Below, one piece after another: positions 27,363 through 35,782 of a DNA stretch of 38,072 nt. Origin of the DNA: Acidobacteriota bacterium (GTDB lineage: Bacteria; Acidobacteriota; Terriglobia; Terriglobales; Acidobacteriaceae); assembly GCA_019241535.1 (NCBI GenBank), contig JAFAWX010000362.1, positions 1 to 38,072 of the forward strand, read 5' to 3'. Made by a program: the position numbers and the translations under genes. The notes under the pieces were generated by a model. It ran no database searches and was not told the origin of the DNA. It worked only from the letters and a program-made list of their open reading frames with translations. Each line of letters begins with the position of its first letter. The stretch's first letter is position 1.

Positions 27363-27899
27363 ATGGAACAACCAAGAAAGCAGGTCACGCTTGCCGAGTT
27401 GTTGATCGCCGTCGCGCTGGTCGTACTCCTGGCCGCGATCGTCCTGCCCAATGTGATGCGCTCCGAGGTCTCGGCCAACGAAGCTTCAGCCGTAGGCTCG
27501 ATCGCTTCGATCAACCGGGCTGAAGTGTCTTATCAAACGGCAAATCCCACGATCGGCTTCGCCAGTTCGCTCGAAACCCTGGGGCCAAACGGGCCCGGCG
27601 ATACCTGCCAAGCGCCGACGCTGAGCCATGCCTGCCTGATCGAGGAGGGACTTGCCCGCGCCGATGTCCCCGGCCGGGCAAGGAATGGGTACTGGTTCCG
27701 AGTCTCGGCGGCCGGCCGCGACCGGCACGGGGCGGTGTCGGAGTACGTGGCTGGAACGGCGGCCACCCTCTACAAAAAAACAGGCTTGCGCGACTTCTGC
27801 TCCCAGGAGGACGGGGTTGTCCGCTACCGCGATCCGGGTAGAAATTCAGCTCCCGCCGAGACACCGGCGCAGTGCGCCGCCATGCCGGTTCTCCAGTGA
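27363..27899 (+). CDS. Divergent type IV pilin-like protein with altered prepilin cleavage site
   Basis: A 178-residue paralogue of the two major pilins. The N-terminus MEQPRKQVTLAELLIAVALVVLLAA has the pilin helix and the conserved E5-equivalent, but the residue before the cleavage site is Q, where prepilin peptidase normally needs Gly. The head keeps the four-cysteine layout (DTCQAP, HACLIEEG, DFCSQEDGVVRY and AQCAAM) and the GYW segment matches GY in the main pilins. It could be a minor pilin processed inefficiently, a membrane-retained regulator or assembly factor, or a decaying copy. The frame is intact throughout, arguing against decay. It follows the TMTC/TPR gene by 38 bp. Confidence 0.82.
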   Translation: MEQPRKQVTLAELLIAVALVVLLAAIVLPNVMRSEVSANEASAVGSIASINRAEVSYQTANPTIGFASSLETLGPNGPGDTCQAPTLSHACLIEEGLARADVPGRARNGYWFRVSAAGRDRHGAVSEYVAGTAATLYKKTGLRDFCSQEDGVVRYRDPGRNSAPAETPAQCAAMPVLQ

Positions 27900-27980
27900 T
27901 TCGGCAGGTGCATAGGGCTGCCGGCAGCGGTAAGTCACTATCGTAATCACGACGCCGATTCCTTCCGGGCAGGCGATAGA

Positions 27981-27986
27981 TATAAT
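27981..27986 (+). promoter_or_regulatory. TATAAT -10 box implying a leaderless mRNA
   Basis: TATAAT ends 6 nt before the GTG start of the ABC ATPase gene, so transcription should begin at about the start codon. No Shine-Dalgarno lies upstream of the GTG. The -35 region is poor. Confidence 0.35.
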
Positions 27987-27992
27987 TTTTCT

Positions 27993-29006
27993 GTGCACGC
28001 CATTGAAATTCTTGGCCTGGAAAAGACCTACAGGGTCGGTTTCTGGCGCAAGCGCCCGAAGCAAGCGCTGCGGCCGCTGTTTTTAACCGTCGAGGAAGGC
28101 CAGATTTTCGGTTTCCTGGGGCCCAACGGCGCGGGCAAGACTACGACCTTAAAGCTCCTGATGGGCCTGGTATTCCCCTCTGCAGGCACGGCGCGCATCC
28201 TGGGAATGGAACTCGATGACCGGCGAATGAAGGCGCAGATCGGCTTTCTACCTGAGCAACCATATTTTTATGACCATTTGACGGCGCGCGAGCTGCTGCG
28301 CTATTTCGGACAGCTCTCGGGAGTAGAAGCCAGGCAGCTCGGCCGCCGGGTCGACCGAGTTCTCGAGCGCGTAGGGCTTCAGGAGGCAGGCGGGGTTGAG
28401 CTGAGGAAGTTCTCTAAAGGAATGCTGCAGCGGGTGGGAATTGCGCAGGCCATCCTCCACGAGCCCAGGGTCGTCTTTCTGGACGAACCGATGTCGGGAC
28501 TCGACCCCATGGGACGGTTCGAGGTCCGCAGCTTGATCGAGGAACTGAAGAGCGAGGGGAAAACCGTCTTTTTCTCGACCCATATCCTTTCTGACGCCGA
28601 GGCGCTGTGCGACCGGGTCGCCGTCCTGCATCTGGGCGAGTTGCGCGGTGTCGCGGCGGTGGAGGAACTCGCTGCCGGCATGCAAGCGAAAGTGGAGATC
28701 GTCTGGCAGGGCAATTCCGTCCCAGCGGCAGTTCAGGCCCTCGGAATCGACTGCCGCACGGCCGGAGACACGATGCGGGCGGTATTGCCGGAAGAGCATC
28801 AGGATTTCGTTCTCGAGGCGCTTATCCGCGAACACCTGCGCGTCATATCGTTGACTCCGGTGCGAATGTCTCTCGAAGATTACTTCGTGGCACAACTGGG
28901 AGAACCGGTGTCGACAGGTAAAGGCGACTCGGCTTTCGGACAGCCGCTCCGGAGCATACCGGAGCCGGCCAGCGATTCTGAGCCAGTAGGCAGAGCAAGA
29001 CTATGA
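27993..29006 (+). CDS. ABC transporter ATPase, PilH-like
   Basis: A 337-residue ABC-2-type ATPase. Walker A is GPNGAGKT at 43-50, the signature appears as [15 protein letters not shown] (140 on) and Walker B with the D-loop is [13 protein letters not shown] (159-171). A C-terminal extension of about 100 residues follows the H-loop ([26 protein letters not shown]). The start is GTG at 27993. It overlaps the permease gene in ATGA at 29003-29006, so translation is coupled. Myxococcus xanthus PilH and PilI, needed for pilus assembly, are a similar ATPase-permease pair in a pil cluster, and location here supports that role. Substrate unknown. Confidence 0.85.
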   Translation: MHAIEILGLEKTYRVGFWRKRPKQALRPLFLTVEEGQIFGFLGPNGAGKTTTLKLLMGLVFPSAGTARILGMELDDRRMKAQIGFLPEQPYFYDHLTARELLRYFGQLSGVEARQLGRRVDRVLERVGLQEAGGVELRKFSKGMLQRVGIAQAILHEPRVVFLDEPMSGLDPMGRFEVRSLIEELKSEGKTVFFSTHILSDAEALCDRVAVLHLGELRGVAAVEELAAGMQAKVEIVWQGNSVPAAVQALGIDCRTAGDTMRAVLPEEHQDFVLEALIREHLRVISLTPVRMSLEDYFVAQLGEPVSTGKGDSAFGQPLRSIPEPASDSEPVGRARL

Positions 29007-29779
29007 ATTCCCGCGTGCTGCACATCGCCGTCAACACTTTCCGCGAAGCGGTACGTGATCGTGTGCTTTACAACCTCATTGCCTTTGCCCTGCTGATGTC
29101 GGCGGCGGCGGTGCTGGTTGGCATGATTTCCATCAACATCGAACGCCTGGTGGTTGTCCATCTTGGGCTGACGGCCATCTCGTTCTTCGGGACGGTGATC
29201 GCAATTTTTATCGGCATCGGCCTGGTATCGAAGGAGATCGAAAAACGCACGTTGTATACCGTGCTTTCCCGGCCGGTACGGCGCTGGGAGTTTATTGCCG
29301 GCAAGTTCTGCGGGCTGACGGGTACACTCGTGGTGAATACCTTCTTCATGGCGATAGGCGTCTTCCTCGCCCTTGCCTATGTCTCCCATCACCTAAATAG
29401 CTTCGACTTCGCGGTTCTCGTTGCCGTGTACTTTATCGTCCTGCAGTTTTTGATCATCACGGCCCTGGCGCTTTTTTTCTCCTCCTTCTCCTCGCCCCTG
29501 CTCTCGGCCATTTTTGCTTTTGCTTTGTTTGTGATCGGCAGTTTTGCCGAAGACCTGCGCGGCTTTGCCGGCATGACCCATGGCATCGCGCGCTGGCTCG
29601 CGACCGGAGCGGCCTACCTCGTCCCTAACCTCTCGGCGTTGAATATCGTCAATCAGGCCGGACATGGCCAAGGCGTAGGTGCCGGGTTGATTCTTTTTAA
29701 CAGCGCCTATGCGCTCGTCTATACCCTCGCGGTTGTGAGCGCCGCAGTCGTGGTTTTCGAGCGCCGGAATCTGAAATGA
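29003..29779 (+). CDS. ABC-2 type transporter permease, PilI-like
   Basis: A 258-residue inner-membrane permease with about six hydrophobic segments (VLYNLIAFALLMSAAAVLVGM, LTAISFFGTVIAIFIGIGLV, TLVVNTFFMAIGVFLALAYV and others). The KEIEKRTLYTVLSRPVRRWEFIAGKFCGL stretch is typical of the ABC-2 family (NosY/PilI-type). The start codon overlaps the ATPase stop, so the two are one transporter. Probably acts with the ATPase in pilus assembly or in export of a cell-envelope component. Confidence 0.85.
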   Translation: MNSRVLHIAVNTFREAVRDRVLYNLIAFALLMSAAAVLVGMISINIERLVVVHLGLTAISFFGTVIAIFIGIGLVSKEIEKRTLYTVLSRPVRRWEFIAGKFCGLTGTLVVNTFFMAIGVFLALAYVSHHLNSFDFAVLVAVYFIVLQFLIITALALFFSSFSSPLLSAIFAFALFVIGSFAEDLRGFAGMTHGIARWLATGAAYLVPNLSALNIVNQAGHGQGVGAGLILFNSAYALVYTLAVVSAAVVVFERRNLK

Positions 29780-29821
29780 TCGAGGAGGGACTTCCGCGTT
29801 GAGCGAGTCCGATCGACTCTG

Positions 29822-30799
29822 ATGTCATCCGCACGAGCAAAGTCAAATACCACCGTCTCGGCCGGTACCGGCGGCTTTGGTCGCCGCTCAACGGTGACCG
29901 TCTTTTTTTCCGCGCTGCTGATCATTTCGCTCGCAGCGTCGATTCTGCTTCTCCGCGAACTGGACCGGCTGCGCACCGGCGCCACCCTGGAAGAGGTGCT
30001 TTATATATCCTCTCCCAAGCTTTTGAAGCGATTCAGCCTTGGCTACGAGGGACTTCTCGCCGACATCTATTGGACACGCGCCGTGCAGTACTACGGCGCC
30101 AGGCATCATGCCGGGGCAGAGCGGTACGACCTGCTCTGGCCGCTGCTGAATATCACCACCCAGCTCGATCCCCATTTGATTCCGGCTTATGAATTCGGTG
30201 GAACCTTTCTGTCGGCGGCTCCGCCGATCGGCGCCGGCCTGTCGCATGAAGCCATCGAGCTCGTCGAATGGGGAATTCGCAACAATCCCGGCGACTGGCA
30301 TCTCTATTACGATCTAGGATTTATCTATTACGAAATGAAAGAGTATCGCGCTGCCGCGAGCGCCTTTGAACGGGGAATGCGAGTCCCGCGGGCACATCCC
30401 TTCCTGCAACTCCTCGCAGCTCGCATGGCGGAACATGGCGGCGACATTGAAACCGCGCGTATGCTGTGGACCGCAACCTACCAGACCACACCCGAGCAGA
30501 ATGTACGAGCCAACGCCCTGGCCCATTTGCGGGCGCTGCGCACCGACGAAGACGTCCTCGAACTCGAGAAGATAGTCGAAGCCTATCGGCAACGCAGAGG
30601 CCATCTGCCGCGCGCCCTTGGCGAGCTGGTCGAGGCCGGCTGGTTGCGGGCGATTCCGCTCGATCCGCTGGGACATCCGTACAGACTGGAACCATCGGGA
30701 AGGGTAGTGGTTACGGATCCAGACAACCTGCCCTTCCTGTCCGCGGGATTGCCGTCCGGCTACACGCCGCGTGCCCTTCCCAAGATCGGCGGGCAGTGA
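29822..30799 (+). CDS. Membrane-anchored TPR-like protein of the pilus ABC cluster
   Basis: A 325-residue protein with one N-terminal transmembrane helix (VTVFFSALLIISLAASILLL) and a helical, TPR-like periplasmic region (LGYEGLLADIYWTRAVQYYGARHH, GDWHLYYDLGFIYYEMKEYRAAASAFERGM). The C-terminal part includes LPRALGELVEAGWLRAIPLDPLGHPYRLEPSGRV, a segment resembling the pseudopilin-like PLDPWGNPY stretch. It lies 42 bp behind the permease. Geobacter and Myxococcus pil clusters also pair an ABC transporter with an accessory envelope protein, which makes an assembly role plausible. A TTG frame nearer the GGAGGG at 29784-29789 is closed, so ATG 29822 stands. Confidence 0.75.
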   Translation: MSSARAKSNTTVSAGTGGFGRRSTVTVFFSALLIISLAASILLLRELDRLRTGATLEEVLYISSPKLLKRFSLGYEGLLADIYWTRAVQYYGARHHAGAERYDLLWPLLNITTQLDPHLIPAYEFGGTFLSAAPPIGAGLSHEAIELVEWGIRNNPGDWHLYYDLGFIYYEMKEYRAAASAFERGMRVPRAHPFLQLLAARMAEHGGDIETARMLWTATYQTTPEQNVRANALAHLRALRTDEDVLELEKIVEAYRQRRGHLPRALGELVEAGWLRAIPLDPLGHPYRLEPSGRVVVTDPDNLPFLSAGLPSGYTPRALPKIGGQ

Positions 30800-31024
30800 T
30801 GTCGCGAGCCGCTGCGCGTGTCAGCTGGCAATCGCGGCCACGGTCAGCGCGCGCAGGTAATTGGGCCGGCGAGAGATTCCCCGCATGCGCCGCGAGCCGG
30901 AAAAGATGCTTCTACCGGTTGGCGAGATAGCTGAGTTCTCTTGCGTAACTCGCTGAGGCCGTCAACGCTCGACTCTTTCTGTTAATTTGGTTCGTTATTC
31001 TCCTCCAACGGCTGGTCCTTTAAT

Positions 31025-31840
31025 TTGAGGAGCGACGGCGATAATCAGATCTCGTCCAAAGTGGCCGGATGCGGTGAGTTTCGATCGCAGCCTCCCTCAG
31101 TCAGCCTCCTTTCGTCTGTGAGGAACTGGTGGCGTGGGCAGCGTCAGCACTCGGGCGTTCTAGCGTCAGTTCGAGAATTAGTGGGAATCGCTTCTGCATT
31201 TGTGCGCGAGTCGATGCCGGATCGGCGAGAACAGCGCTACGGAGATGCTGATTTTGACTGGGAATGCCGCGTCGACACGTGCAGCGCGACCGTCAGCTGG
31301 CGGACGCGACTGCTGGGGCTTTTTCACTCGCCGTATCAGCCGGTTGAGCCCCGGCTGTTCCACGAAATAATGAACGAGCTCAAGATCGACTTCACCGGGT
31401 TCACATTTGTCGACGTCGGCTCGGGGAAAGGTCGCGCGCTTCTGCTGGCCTCGGCGTACCCGTTTCAGCACGTTTTGGGAATTGAGCTCTTGCCGGAGTT
31501 ACACCACATTGCGGAGCAAAATATAGCCCATGCGGGCACCGGCCTATGCGGCAAACTCGAAAGCGTCTGCGGAGATGCAGCGGAACTCATTTTTCCCCGA
31601 GACCCATTGGTGGTCTTCCTCTTTCATCCTTTGCCCCGGGCCGGCCTTGCGCAACTGGTGGACAATCTTCAAAGATCTCTGCTAGCCCACCCTCGCCCGC
31701 TGTATGTGATCTATGCCAATCCGCTCTTTGAAACCCTGCTTGCCAGCTTCCGGCGGTTACGAAAAATCGGGGGAACGCATCAATATTCCCTTTTCACGAA
31801 CGACCAGGGAGGGGCTTCGCCGACTTCAAGCGTTAGCTGA
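31025..31840 (+). CDS. Class I SAM-dependent methyltransferase
   Basis: A 271-residue protein from a TTG at 31025; the ATG at 31214 (MPDRREQRYGDADFDWE) gives 208 residues. Motif I is FVDVGSGKGRALLLAS and the acidic residue of motif II lies in VLGIELLPELHHIAEQN; DPLVVFLFHPLP takes the motif IV position. The segment YGDADFDWECRVDTCSATVSWRTRLLGLFHSPYQPVEPRLFHE is, from memory, typical of a soil-bacterial methyltransferase group of unknown substrate. No clear ribosome site supports either start. It does not show a pilus-specific link. Glycan or small-molecule methylation are possibilities only. Confidence 0.8.
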   Translation: MRSDGDNQISSKVAGCGEFRSQPPSVSLLSSVRNWWRGQRQHSGVLASVRELVGIASAFVRESMPDRREQRYGDADFDWECRVDTCSATVSWRTRLLGLFHSPYQPVEPRLFHEIMNELKIDFTGFTFVDVGSGKGRALLLASAYPFQHVLGIELLPELHHIAEQNIAHAGTGLCGKLESVCGDAAELIFPRDPLVVFLFHPLPRAGLAQLVDNLQRSLLAHPRPLYVIYANPLFETLLASFRRLRKIGGTHQYSLFTNDQGGASPTSSVS

Positions 31841-32017
31841 ACTTTCTTCAGTGGGACTCTGCTATTCAGCCGCTTAGTCGACATTTACGCACACCCGCTA
31901 GCCGCGCCAGTTACAATCGGTCTGGCTGGACTAAGTCCGCCGGGCGACGGGGTTGATCATCACCCGAGCCGGGCGGCATCTAACTGTGCAGGTTTCCTGT
32001 TTCTTCGTGTTCATTCC

Positions 32018-32692
32018 ATGTCCTTTGCGTCTCGATCCAGGCAGTTCGTTTTCCTGACGGGGTTATGGTTCGCGGCCGCCTCGATCGGCTGGGCTTTGCC
32101 GAATGTGCGGCTCGTAGCCCAGGCAGTTGATGAGCATTACAACCGCCTGCAGTCGCTCCAAGCCGATTTCGTCGAGATCTACCAGGGCGCCGGGATCGAG
32201 CGCAACGAGTCCGGCATCTTGTGGTTGAAAAAACCGGGCAAGATGCGCTGGGAATACCGTTCTCCCGAAGAGAAGCTGTTTGTCGGCGATGGGCGGAATG
32301 GGTGGTTCTACCTCCCTGCTGAAAAGCAGGTGCACAGGTTTTCTCTGGCAAAGCTTGAAGACCTGCGCTCTCCCCTGGCCTTTCTTCTTGGTAAAACGAA
32401 GCTGGAGAAACAGTTGCAAGGACTCTCGTTCGCACCCGAGGTGCGCGCCTGGAAGAGCGAGGACTCGGTCATGCGCGGCCTTCCGCGTGGAATGGAAAGC
32501 CGCGTTCAGGAGGTGCTGGTGGAAGTAACCCCCGAACACCAGATCGCCCGCATCCTGATCCACGCCGTGGATGATTCCTTTACCGAGTACAGGTTCAGCA
32601 ATCAGAAGGAGGACCTTGCCCTGCCGGAGGCCAAGTTCCGCTTCACCCTTCCGCCGGGAAGCGAACTGGTCGAGGGTGAAGTAGGTAACTAG
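32018..32692 (+). CDS. lolA: Outer-membrane lipoprotein carrier LolA
   Basis: A 224-residue periplasmic carrier that passes lipoproteins from LolCDE to LolB or the outer membrane. The signal peptide is about 27 residues (FVFLTGLWFAAASIGWALP). The LolA fold is visible in DEHYNRLQSLQADFVEIYQG, ERNESGILWLKKPGKMRWEYRSPEEKLFVGDG, NGWFYLPAEKQVHRF, and LAFLLGKTKLEKQL. The presence of lolA confirms a Gram-negative envelope. It precedes pilC by 112 bp. Whether it helps place the pilus secretin lipoproteins is unknown. Confidence 0.9.
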   Translation: MSFASRSRQFVFLTGLWFAAASIGWALPNVRLVAQAVDEHYNRLQSLQADFVEIYQGAGIERNESGILWLKKPGKMRWEYRSPEEKLFVGDGRNGWFYLPAEKQVHRFSLAKLEDLRSPLAFLLGKTKLEKQLQGLSFAPEVRAWKSEDSVMRGLPRGMESRVQEVLVEVTPEHQIARILIHAVDDSFTEYRFSNQKEDLALPEAKFRFTLPPGSELVEGEVGN

Positions 32693-32804
32693 CGGGTCTC
32701 CGGCTTACCCGGTTACCGCTGGGTACACGGAGGGCCCTAAGTGGCGATAAGGCAATAGTTTCGGGTGCTAAACTGGGAGTAGCCACTGCGGTTTTTGAGG
32801 AAAA

Positions 32805-34004
32805 ATGGCTGAGTTTCTGGTCAAAGTCGCCGACGAGCGTGGACATCTGTCCCAGCAGGTCGAAATCGGCTACTCCGAGGCCGAGGTCAGAGAGCGCTTC
32901 ACCCAGCAGGGCTTCCTGGTTTACTGGGTCAAGCCCAAGGGGCTGCTCGGCAGCCCGGGAAAGGGGCACAGGAAGGTCAAGGCTACCATCTTCCTGGTAT
33001 TCAACCAGCAAATGCTGACCCTGTTGAAGGCGGGCGTTCCCATCCTTGGCTCGCTTGATCTTCTGATCAAGCGCCAGAAGAACGACTACTTCCGCTCGCT
33101 GCTGCAAAACGTCCGTGAACGGGTGAAGGGCGGCGAACTGCTGTCAGAGGCATTTGCGGCGCAGAAGGTCTTTCCCAAGATCTACACGACCACGCTGATG
33201 GCTGGCGAGAAGAGCGGAAATCTCGAAGAGGTACTCTCGCGCTACATCAATTTCCAGCGCCTGGCGCTGAGCTTTAAAAAGAAACTGGCGGTTTCCCTCG
33301 TTTACCCCGCGCTGCTGGTATCGGTTGTTATTTGTATGCTGGTTTTCCTGGTGACCTACGTGGTCCCGCAGTTTGCCCTTCTCTACCAGGACCTGCAGGC
33401 GCAGCTGCCCGCGATAACGGTGTTCATGCTGGAAGTAGGCACTCACACTCAGCGTTATGCTCCGGCAACCCTGCTGGGGCTGGTAATTCTCGGCCTGCTC
33501 CTCTGGCGATGGAGGGCCACCGACCGGGGAGCGGTGCAGATTGATCGTGCCATCCTCAGGCTGCCTCTGGTCGGTGACATCCTGCTCAAGTACCAGGTGG
33601 CAACATTTTCGCGTATGCTGTCCACCTTGCTCACCGGGGGCATGCCTCTGGTGCCCTCGCTTGAAACCGCCGGGGCGTCGATGACCAGCCGCCAGGTTCT
33701 AAACGGGGTTCATGATGCCGCCGTGCGGGTGCGGGAAGGCCAGTCGCTCGCCCGCAGCCTGGAAGAACAGAAGCTCTTCCCGGAGTTGAGCGTGGAGATG
33801 ATCGAGGTGGGAGAATCGACTGGCGCGCTGCCCTCAATGCTGAACTCGGTGGCGGAGTTTTACGAGGAAGATGTGCAGACGGCTCTGGCGGCGGCCATGG
33901 CATTGATCGAGCCGGTCATTCTGGTGTTCATGGCCGTTGTGGTAGGGGGCATCCTGATCTCCCTTTATTTGCCGATCTTCAGTTTGGGGTCGAGCATCCA
34001 TTAG
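32805..34004 (+). CDS. pilC: Type IV pilus inner-membrane platform protein PilC
   Basis: A 399-residue T2SSF-family protein with the two repeated T2SSF domains (FNQQMLTLLKAGVPILGSLDLLI and FSRMLSTLLTGGMPLVPSLETA) and the conserved GEKSGNLEEVL / GESTGALPSML segments. Three hydrophobic helices are at about 166-190, 217-235 and 365-390. The normal order, next to pilB, fits a pilus assembly complex. An N-terminal segment (LVKVADERGHLSQQVEIGYSEAEVRERFTQQGF) is the typical cytosolic start. The ribosome site AGGAAAA lies just ahead of the ATG. Confidence 0.94.
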   Translation: MAEFLVKVADERGHLSQQVEIGYSEAEVRERFTQQGFLVYWVKPKGLLGSPGKGHRKVKATIFLVFNQQMLTLLKAGVPILGSLDLLIKRQKNDYFRSLLQNVRERVKGGELLSEAFAAQKVFPKIYTTTLMAGEKSGNLEEVLSRYINFQRLALSFKKKLAVSLVYPALLVSVVICMLVFLVTYVVPQFALLYQDLQAQLPAITVFMLEVGTHTQRYAPATLLGLVILGLLLWRWRATDRGAVQIDRAILRLPLVGDILLKYQVATFSRMLSTLLTGGMPLVPSLETAGASMTSRQVLNGVHDAAVRVREGQSLARSLEEQKLFPELSVEMIEVGESTGALPSMLNSVAEFYEEDVQTALAAAMALIEPVILVFMAVVVGGILISLYLPIFSLGSSIH

Positions 34005-34030
34005 AACGGGGACAGACTGGACTGGAAAGT

Positions 34031-35692
34031 ATGGCGGACAAGAAGTCGGTATTTGTAAATGGTGGTAACGGCCAGGCAGTTCCGGCCCATACCGAAGAAC
34101 TGGCGCGCGCTCAGGATGTGGCGCGGCGCTATCGCTGCGAGTTTGTCGATCTGCACGACTTTCAGCTCCACCATGATCTGTTTGCCAAGATCGATCCCCG
34201 CCTGATGTTCCGCTACAACTTCGTGCCCCTGGAAGAGACCGGGGAGGGCAAGCTGGCCATTGCCATCGCCGATCCCAGCCAGCTGATGATGATCGATGAG
34301 ATCAGTCTGCTGCTCGGAAAGCGCATCGTAACCAAGGTCGCCACGCTCGCCCAGATCATCGAAATCCTCAAGAAGACCGAGCAATCAAAGCGCGTTCTCG
34401 AAGACGCCAGCGAAGTGTTCACTCTCAACGTGGTGCACGAGGAGGAAGGCGGCGACGAGACCATCACCATCGATCGGCTCACCGCCCAGGGCGACATGAG
34501 CCCGATCATCCGCCTGGTAGATACCACGATTTTCACCGCCCTGCAGCGGCGCGCGAGCGACATTCACATTGAAACCCGCGATGATTCCGTAGTCATTAAA
34601 TTCCGCATTGACGGGGTGCTGACCCAGGCCATGAACCCTATCGCCAAGGAGCACCACTCGACCATTATTTCCCGCATAAAGGTCATGAGCGAGCTGGATA
34701 TCTCCGAGCGCCGAGTTCCCCAGGACGGGCGCTTCCGGGTTAAATACGGCCGTCCGGAGCGGCCCATCGACTTTCGCGTCTCCATCATGCCCTCGATCCA
34801 CGGCGAAGATGCCGTACTGCGGGTGCTCGATAAGGAGTCGATGAGCGAGAAGTTCCGCTCCCTCACTCTCGACGTGGTCGGCTTTGACGAAGACGATTTG
34901 CGGAAATTCCGCCGCTACATCAAAGAACCTTACGGCATGGTGCTGGTCACCGGACCTACCGGCAGCGGCAAGACCACGACACTCTATGCCGCGGTGAACG
35001 AGATCAAGACCGAGGAAGACAAGATCATTACCATCGAAGATCCGGTCGAATACCAGATACGCGGGATTACACAGATTCCTGTAAACGAGAAGAAAGGCCT
35101 GACATTTGCCCGCGGCCTGCGCTCGATCTTGCGCCACGACCCGGACAAGATCATGGTAGGGGAGATCCGCGACACCGAAACCGCCCAGATAGCCATCCAG
35201 TCGGCGCTCACCGGCCACCTGGTTTTCACCACCGTACACGCCAATAACGTAGTCGATGTTATCGGCCGGTTTCTCAACATGGGCGTCGAACCCTATAACT
35301 TTGTCTCCGCGCTCAACTGCATTCTGGCACAGCGGCTGGTGCGGCTGATCTGCAACTCCTGCCGCACGGTGGTGCATTATCCTCCGGATGTCCTCGAGTC
35401 CAGTGGGCTCGATTCCGAACAGTGGTCAAAAGTTCCCTTCTACGAAGGGCAGGGCTGTATCGAGTGTGCGGGTACCGGCTTCCGCGGGCGCACTGCCATC
35501 CACGAATTGCTGGACCTGAGCGACCGCATTCGCGAGATGATTCTGGCCAAGAAACCGACCTCGGAGATTCGCCGCGCCGCGCGCGAAGAAGGTATGCGCT
35601 TCCTGCGCGAATCGGCGCTCGACAAAGTACGTGCCGGAGTCACCACATTGAAGGAGATCAATAAGGTTACGTTCATCGAGACGATGCGGTGA
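34031..35692 (+). CDS. pilB: Type IV pilus extension ATPase PilB
   Basis: A 553-residue secretion ATPase of the PilB/GspE family that powers pilus extension. An N-terminal MshEN/T2SSE domain covers residues 1-150. Walker A is GPTGSGKT at 308-315. The Asp box precedes Walker B and the conserved His in HDPDKIMVGEIRDTET and TVHANN follow. A four-Cys zinc site is formed by CNSC (near 441-444) and CIEC (near 477-480), with GTGFRGRTAIHELL after it, as in PilB. No pilT (retraction) gene is present in the window. The gene begins 26 bp after pilC. Confidence 0.95.
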   Translation: MADKKSVFVNGGNGQAVPAHTEELARAQDVARRYRCEFVDLHDFQLHHDLFAKIDPRLMFRYNFVPLEETGEGKLAIAIADPSQLMMIDEISLLLGKRIVTKVATLAQIIEILKKTEQSKRVLEDASEVFTLNVVHEEEGGDETITIDRLTAQGDMSPIIRLVDTTIFTALQRRASDIHIETRDDSVVIKFRIDGVLTQAMNPIAKEHHSTIISRIKVMSELDISERRVPQDGRFRVKYGRPERPIDFRVSIMPSIHGEDAVLRVLDKESMSEKFRSLTLDVVGFDEDDLRKFRRYIKEPYGMVLVTGPTGSGKTTTLYAAVNEIKTEEDKIITIEDPVEYQIRGITQIPVNEKKGLTFARGLRSILRHDPDKIMVGEIRDTETAQIAIQSALTGHLVFTTVHANNVVDVIGRFLNMGVEPYNFVSALNCILAQRLVRLICNSCRTVVHYPPDVLESSGLDSEQWSKVPFYEGQGCIECAGTGFRGRTAIHELLDLSDRIREMILAKKPTSEIRRAAREEGMRFLRESALDKVRAGVTTLKEINKVTFIETMR

Positions 35693-35782
35693 AAGGCGGC
35701 TCGAGGCCGGAGCCGGACAATGGCGAGCCTGGTTCTTCATTTTGCCTGCCCTGCAAGTTTTGATTAAATAGATTCACGCACA

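Noticed and set aside
34385-35377. 330-codon minus-strand ORF
   Set aside because: Antisense to pilB; low-complexity shadow produced by high GC codon use.
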